DNA from: an uncultured Lachnospiraceae bacterium
GTDB lineage: Bacteria > Bacillota > Clostridia > Lachnospirales > Lachnospiraceae
Direction: 5' to 3'
Assembly: GCA_947176505.1 (NCBI GenBank)
Contig: CAMWQW010000003.1
Span: forward strand, 62,001 to 126,000
DNA length: 64,000 nucleotides
Part shown: positions 60,349 to 64,000 of the stretch, in pieces
How the letters are laid out: each line of letters begins with the position of its first letter
How positions within the stretch are numbered: the stretch's first letter is position 1
The notes under the pieces: generated by a model
The model's database searches: none
What the model saw: the letters and a program-made list of their open reading frames with translations, nothing else
What the model was told of the DNA's origin: nothing
Translations under genes and position numbers: made by a program

Positions 60349-61274
60349 TATATCATTTCTCCCTGCGGCGTCACAAGCTGCCACCCCTTCCACAAATCTT
60401 TCATCTGCTCCGGTATGCACTCCTGTGTATTCTTATGAATGGAAGGGCGAATCATAATCTTCCCGCTGTAATCATTCAGCCGCGCACCCCAGAAGCTGAA
60501 AGTGCTGTTGGCACAGATATTGTGTTTGCACCGGCTCATTAACATCATGTCGTAGAAGCTGTTCTTCCCGTCATTCCAGTCAATCATCCGATACGCTTCT
60601 CCCTGATAGTGTTCTTTCACATAAGGGATATCATCCGAAAAGATATAAAATACTGCATCCGGGAATCTTTCCCTCATATAGTCAATGGCTTTCCGATAAT
60701 ACGCCTCGGTACAAATCCCTCCGAAAAGCGCCTTATTGATATCGTCCAGATAGTCGCCCCGCCTGATATGCACGCTGACGGAACAAGTCTCATCCATTTG
60801 TCTGCTTATTTCATCGTTTCTATCCTGCAGCTTACTGTCCTCACAGTTCGGAAAAGTAATCTCCGCACGCAGAATATCCATGATATCCGCATAGTATTTC
60901 TCACACGCCCAGTATCCTACCAGATATTTCCCGTCCATGCCATAAATCTGTTCGTGGTACATATCGCTTTCCTCAAAGGAAGCGCCAAGCGCCGGATGTA
61001 TTTTCCGTTTGATTTTACTGCCGATGCTTTCCGCCTCTTCCCACATTCTTCCAAGCACGGAACGTATCTCTTCCTCGGTCGCCACCTTGTAAGGAAGCGG
61101 ATTTAAGTAATCCAGCTCCAACTCTCTTCCGGCTGCCATCGTCGCCTGAAACGCCTCATTGCGAAACCATGAAATATCCAGCCTGACATCTTTTCCGATA
61201 TGCTCCAGTTTCCTGTATAATGCGTACTGCTGAAGCTGGTTCCCCAGCCCGCCCATCGCCCTGACAATCAACAT
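60348..61274 (-). CDS. GT11 alpha-1,2-fucosyltransferase-like enzyme
   Basis: 308 residues, typical of GT11. N-terminus MLIVRAMGGLGNQLQQYALYRKLE with the G-G-L-G-N-Q-x-x-Q-Y signature; GDP-binding motif VHIRRGDYLDD (HIRRGDY at 169-175); C-terminal ANSTFSFWGARL, the NSTFSFW signature. GT11 enzymes use GDP-L-fucose; the GDP-fucose synthesis genes are not in the window. ATG at 61274 has GAGG 8 bases upstream; the frame open to 61355 overlaps the GT2 gene and adds a Cys-rich leader unlike GT11. The rhamnose-type GDP sugar supplied by the RMD-like gene could be an alternative donor, with less support. Confidence 0.92.
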   Translation of the reverse strand: MLIVRAMGGLGNQLQQYALYRKLEHIGKDVRLDISWFRNEAFQATMAAGRELELDYLNPLPYKVATEEEIRSVLGRMWEEAESIGSKIKRKIHPALGASFEESDMYHEQIYGMDGKYLVGYWACEKYYADIMDILRAEITFPNCEDSKLQDRNDEISRQMDETCSVSVHIRRGDYLDDINKALFGGICTEAYYRKAIDYMRERFPDAVFYIFSDDIPYVKEHYQGEAYRMIDWNDGKNSFYDMMLMSRCKHNICANSTFSFWGARLNDYSGKIMIRPSIHKNTQECIPEQMKDLWKGWQLVTPQGEMI

Positions 61275-61299
61275 ATATGCTACCTCAAACCAAATAAAC

Positions 61300-62307
61300 T
61301 TAATCTGCTTTTTTGTGTAAATGATACAGTGACAAATACAACTGCGGAAATACACGAAACATCATGGTTTTCACACGATATCCCACTGACAGTCTCCCAT
61401 ACGCCCCCGGTATCTTCATCGCTTCCTTAAGTCTCTCCCGGCATATCCCGATATATTCTGAGCAGTCATGCCGCTCGTCTGCGGGAAGCATGGCGATTTT
61501 GCCCGCAGCGAGCATAATTCCCATCATCCATAGCGCGCTAACCTGCGGGTCCAGACTTTCGTCCATGCGCAGAATCTCTTCTCTTGCAAGCTGCCAGCAT
61601 GTAATCTGATCCATGTAGCGAGACGTAAACTTTCTGTTGATCGTACCTGTTGGATTCCGATAATAACCGTAACCGGGATAATCCGTCTCCGCGATTTTCT
61701 CTACATAGGGCAGCATTTTTACTAGAAACAGCATGTCCTCCCCGATGGTGAGACCTTCCGTAAAACGCACTTTCTCTATCAATCGTCTTCGGTACAGCTT
61801 GCTCCAGCATCGGCTGTTGCCGCTCAGAAGCTCTTCCTTCAAGTATGTTCCGGCGTCATAAATTTTTGTCTGACCTGACGTCTTATGTTCTCCCGGCACA
61901 CCCGCCAGCCTCTCCCACTCGGCATCACTACTCCACATAATAAATTTACATCCGGCGACGTCGCTTTGTGTTTCAACAATACAGTCATATAACAGCCGGA
62001 TCATCTCGGGACGAAGCCTGTCGTCCGCATCCGCAAACGTGATAAACTCTCCTGCCGCTTCCCTCATCCCGATATTTCTCGCGGCAGAGACTCCCTCATC
62101 GTCCAGATTTAAGATTCTCACATTGTCGTAAGATGCCTCCAATGCTTCGCACACAGCGGGCGTCCGGTCTGTGGAGCCGTCATTAATTATGAGCACTTCC
62201 AGATTCTCATAGGTCTGATTTTCGATACTGTCAATGCACCCTGCTAAATAATCCTGTCCGTTATAAACAGGAACAATCACACTGATTAACGGTTCATCGT
62301 TTTTCAT
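61300..62307 (-). CDS. GT2 glycosyltransferase
   Basis: 335 residues. GT-A: ISVIVPVYNGQDYLAGCIDSIENQTYENLEVLIINDGSTDRTPAVCEALEAS, DEGVSAARNIGMREAAGEFITFADADDRLRPEMI (metal site DADD), then GNSRCWSKLYRRRLIEKVRFTEGLTIGEDMLFLVKMLPYV. The C-terminal third is helical and mildly hydrophobic (GRLSVGYRVKTMMFRVFPQLYLSLYHL). ATG at 62307 has GGAG upstream. It lies directly after the GT4 gene (22 bases) near the start of the repeat-unit operon. Donor unknown. Confidence 0.92.
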   Translation of the reverse strand: MKNDEPLISVIVPVYNGQDYLAGCIDSIENQTYENLEVLIINDGSTDRTPAVCEALEASYDNVRILNLDDEGVSAARNIGMREAAGEFITFADADDRLRPEMIRLLYDCIVETQSDVAGCKFIMWSSDAEWERLAGVPGEHKTSGQTKIYDAGTYLKEELLSGNSRCWSKLYRRRLIEKVRFTEGLTIGEDMLFLVKMLPYVEKIAETDYPGYGYYRNPTGTINRKFTSRYMDQITCWQLAREEILRMDESLDPQVSALWMMGIMLAAGKIAMLPADERHDCSEYIGICRERLKEAMKIPGAYGRLSVGYRVKTMMFRVFPQLYLSLYHLHKKAD

Positions 62308-62329
62308 GATTTTCTCCGTTCCGGAGCGC

Positions 62330-63409
62330 TCACATGACGGGCTGACGCTCCCCGTTGCTTACCGCCTCATATACGGCAAGAAGTTTCTTTATATTATCTT
62401 CTATGGAAAACTCCTCTTCCACTTTCCTACGGGCATTCTCACCCAATTTGCGGCATAGTTCCGGCTCCGCCAAAAGCCTGTACAAACCTTCCTCAAGCGT
62501 CTTTGTATCCTGAGGCTCTGCAAAAATTCCTGTCTGCTCTTCTATAATCATATCGGGGATTCCCCCGGTCTTAGATGCCACAATCCCGCAAGCACCTGCC
62601 ATCGCCTCCAGTATGGAAACAGACTGTCCCTCGAAATAGGATGGCATGACAAAAATATCGCACTCCTGCAAAAGTTTCTGCTTCGCAGAACCGCTCACCC
62701 AGCCAAGATCCGTCACGCACTCCTTCATCGAATGCGCGCGCGCTTTTAGCACCTCGTCTTCCCAGATTCCGCCAAGATACAGGTGTACATCCGGATATTT
62801 CTCTCTCAGTCTCGGCATAACCGTAAGCAGTTCACCGATTCCCTTTGCCTTACATAGTCTTCCCAAAAATAGAATTTTGCGGACTCCGTATTGTTTCTCT
62901 GATGTTGTCGGAATCCGTATCGCATCCGGCAATATCGTAATCTTATCGGTTCCGATTATCGTACCGAAGAACGCTTTCCACATCGTGCCCAGCACGAGAA
63001 AGGCATCTCCCATGGCGAGCACCTTCTGTACGCTCTTGCGGCCTGCATCGCTTAAGTCCCTCTCATAAAATTCAGGGAAGTTACCGCCATGTTGATGAAT
63101 CACAATCTTTTTACGGCATATCTTAGCGGTCCTGACAAAAACAGATTTGCGGTAATAGCTGGAATCTGACGCCATATTCACATGAATGATATCATACTTC
63201 GAAAGCTTTGCCAGAAATCGGAAATACGCCTTCGCGGCACAGCGCAGTTTCGCTCCTTTGGAGCCCTCCACCATCGTTCCGATATAATGCAGGTCAATCA
63301 GCTTGTCCAGCCCGGCATCGTAATAATTATTCACCACACCGGATATACCGCCGTGAACGCTTCTGTCGGGACCGATCATCAACACTTTGAATCTGTCTTT
63401 CTCCATCAT
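62330..63409 (-). CDS. GT4 glycosyltransferase, probably second sugar of the repeat unit
   Basis: 359 residues. N-terminus FKVLMIGPDRSVHGGISGVVNNYYDAG, with IIHVNMASDSSYYRKSVF and IVIHQHGGNFPEFY; donor domain ILFLGRLCKAKGIGELLTVMPRLREKYPDVHLYLGGIWED, DLGWVSGSAKQKLLQECDIFVMPSYFEGQSVSILEAMAGACGIVASKTGGIPDMI (E-x7-E at the EGQSVSILE region). Common layout of transferases following the priming enzyme, 15 bases downstream of it. Start is the first ATG (63409) or the next codon. Donor and acceptor unknown. Confidence 0.93.
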   Translation of the reverse strand: MMEKDRFKVLMIGPDRSVHGGISGVVNNYYDAGLDKLIDLHYIGTMVEGSKGAKLRCAAKAYFRFLAKLSKYDIIHVNMASDSSYYRKSVFVRTAKICRKKIVIHQHGGNFPEFYERDLSDAGRKSVQKVLAMGDAFLVLGTMWKAFFGTIIGTDKITILPDAIRIPTTSEKQYGVRKILFLGRLCKAKGIGELLTVMPRLREKYPDVHLYLGGIWEDEVLKARAHSMKECVTDLGWVSGSAKQKLLQECDIFVMPSYFEGQSVSILEAMAGACGIVASKTGGIPDMIIEEQTGIFAEPQDTKTLEEGLYRLLAEPELCRKLGENARRKVEEEFSIEDNIKKLLAVYEAVSNGERQPVM

Positions 63410-63424
63410 TTTGAACCTTTCCCG

Positions 63425-64000
63425 TCACTTCGAGCCTTTCCCCGTGAACACCACCCAGATCGTCCTGAATAATATCTTGATGTCCAACCCTAGCGTCCAG
63501 TTATCTATATATTCCAAATCAAGCTTCACCACTTCATCGAAATCTACAATCTCGCTGCGCCCGCTGATCTGCCACAATCCTGTCAGTCCCGGCGTCATAC
63601 TGATACGTCTTCTGTAATGGGAATTATACTGTTCAAACTCGTCCTCTGTCGGCGGTCTTGTCCCCACGAGGCTCATATCACCCTTTACAATATTCACAAA
63701 CTGCGGAAGCTCGTCGATACTCGTCTTACGGATAAATTTGCCCACTTTCGTAATCCGCGGATCGTTATCCATCTTGAACATCAGACCCTGCATCTCATTC
63801 TGGGCTTCCAGCTCCTTCTTCCGTTCCTCCGCATCAATATACATGGACCGGAATTTATATATTTTGAATCTTCTTCCGTTCTTGCCGATTCTCGTCTGCG
63901 CAAAGAATATCGGTCCCGGCGAATCAATCCGGATAGCCAGCGCTACAAAGGGCGTCAGTACTGCCGTAATCAAGCATCCCACCAGTCCGCCCACGATATC
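63425..64000 (-). CDS. Undecaprenyl-phosphate sugar phosphotransferase (bacterial sugar transferase), C-terminal part, cut by window edge
   Basis: The frame stays open to base 64000, so the N-terminus lies outside; 191 residues are visible. The bacterial sugar transferase domain includes one hydrophobic segment ([19 protein letters not shown]), [77 protein letters not shown], and [35 protein letters not shown]. It transfers a hexose-phosphate (glucose or galactose, usually) to undecaprenyl phosphate to start glycan assembly. The catalytic Asp-Glu pair is in SIDELPQ. It leads the genes that follow here. Whether upstream regulatory (Wzc/Wze-like) genes exist cannot be seen. Confidence 0.94.
   Translation of the reverse strand, partial: DIVGGLVGCLITAVLTPFVALAIRIDSPGPIFFAQTRIGKNGRRFKIYKFRSMYIDAEERKKELEAQNEMQGLMFKMDNDPRITKVGKFIRKTSIDELPQFVNIVKGDMSLVGTRPPTEDEFEQYNSHYRRRISMTPGLTGLWQISGRSEIVDFDEVVKLDLEYIDNWTLGLDIKILFRTIWVVFTGKGSK

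Noticed and set aside
60349-60420. Upstream start at 60420 for the GT2 following the fucosyltransferase
   Set aside because: Would overlap the fucosyltransferase by 73 bases and add a non-homologous leader; TAATG coupling at 60348 is standard.
59668-60438. Plus-strand frame of 256 residues opposite a GT2 gene
   Set aside because: Antisense of the conserved GT-A domain.

Overview
The window is one uninterrupted surface-glycan biosynthesis region. I read 55 protein genes, all on the minus strand, so transcription runs from position 64000 towards 1. The gene at each edge is cut (an aminotransferase on the left, a polyprenyl-phosphate sugar transferase on the right). No gap between genes exceeds about 105 bases, and many genes overlap or abut by a few bases. 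I saw no tRNA, rRNA, CRISPR array, insertion sequence, transposase or phage gene. Strong AGGAGG-type ribosome sites, mid-range base composition, Gram-positive-style exopolysaccharide genes and the mix of families suggest a clostridial gut-type bacterium, most likely Lachnospiraceae. That placement is inference; no taxonomic marker gene is present.

Layout in transcription order. (a) 64000-50381: a classical repeat-unit locus with a priming sugar-phosphate transferase, GT4, GT2, GT11 fucosyltransferase, GT2, pyruvyltransferase, Wzx-like flippase, GH88/105-like hydrolase, Wzy-like polymerase, a GT26-GT4 fusion and a GT4. (b) 50286-45404: radical SAM protein, two acyltransferase-3 membrane proteins and a GT-C-like membrane protein. 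(c) 45389-35808: PglK-like ABC flippase, GT-D enzyme, GT4, a GT-C/GT2/DUF2304 set, another acyltransferase 3, GT4 and an RMD-like GDP-sugar reductase. (d) 35743-34193: an AlbA_2/Schlafen-type ATPase-regulator that looks like an intruder. (e) 34161-27216: GT2, an MBOAT/SGNH O-acylation pair, GT4, and a divergent PLP enzyme paired with a FemAB/GNAT-like transferase. (f) 27184-17887: a nonulosonic (legionaminic) acid module, NeuB/LegI, NeuC/LegG, NeuA/LegF, GNAT, deacetylase, a GNAT-like and a GT-B-like protein, PtmE and LegB. (g) 17870-11382: a second MBOAT/SGNH pair, a second PglK-like ABC flippase and a KpsC/KpsS-like capsule protein. (h) 11324-6552: asparagine-synthase-like amidotransferase and three GT2. 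(i) 6503-3193: heptose branch, a GT9 heptosyltransferase, GmhA and HldE. (j) 3177-1: an RGTD-motif glycosyltransferase, a GT-A enzyme, a GNAT and a DegT aminotransferase for an N-acylated amino-sugar.

Together the genes encode activated-sugar supply (ADP-heptose, CMP-legionaminic acid, probably GDP-D-rhamnose, an amino-deoxy sugar), about twenty glycosyltransferases, decorations (O-acyl, N-acyl, pyruvyl, perhaps amide) and three separate lipid-linked glycan flippases. Having three flippases but one recognisable polymerase suggests that more than one glycan is made here, for example a Wzy polymer plus oligosaccharides for protein or cell-wall glycosylation. Promoter-like sequences at about 14.75 kb, 23.7 kb and 35.8 kb suggest internal transcription starts. 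All functions are read from sequence motifs and family knowledge; sugar identities are inference.
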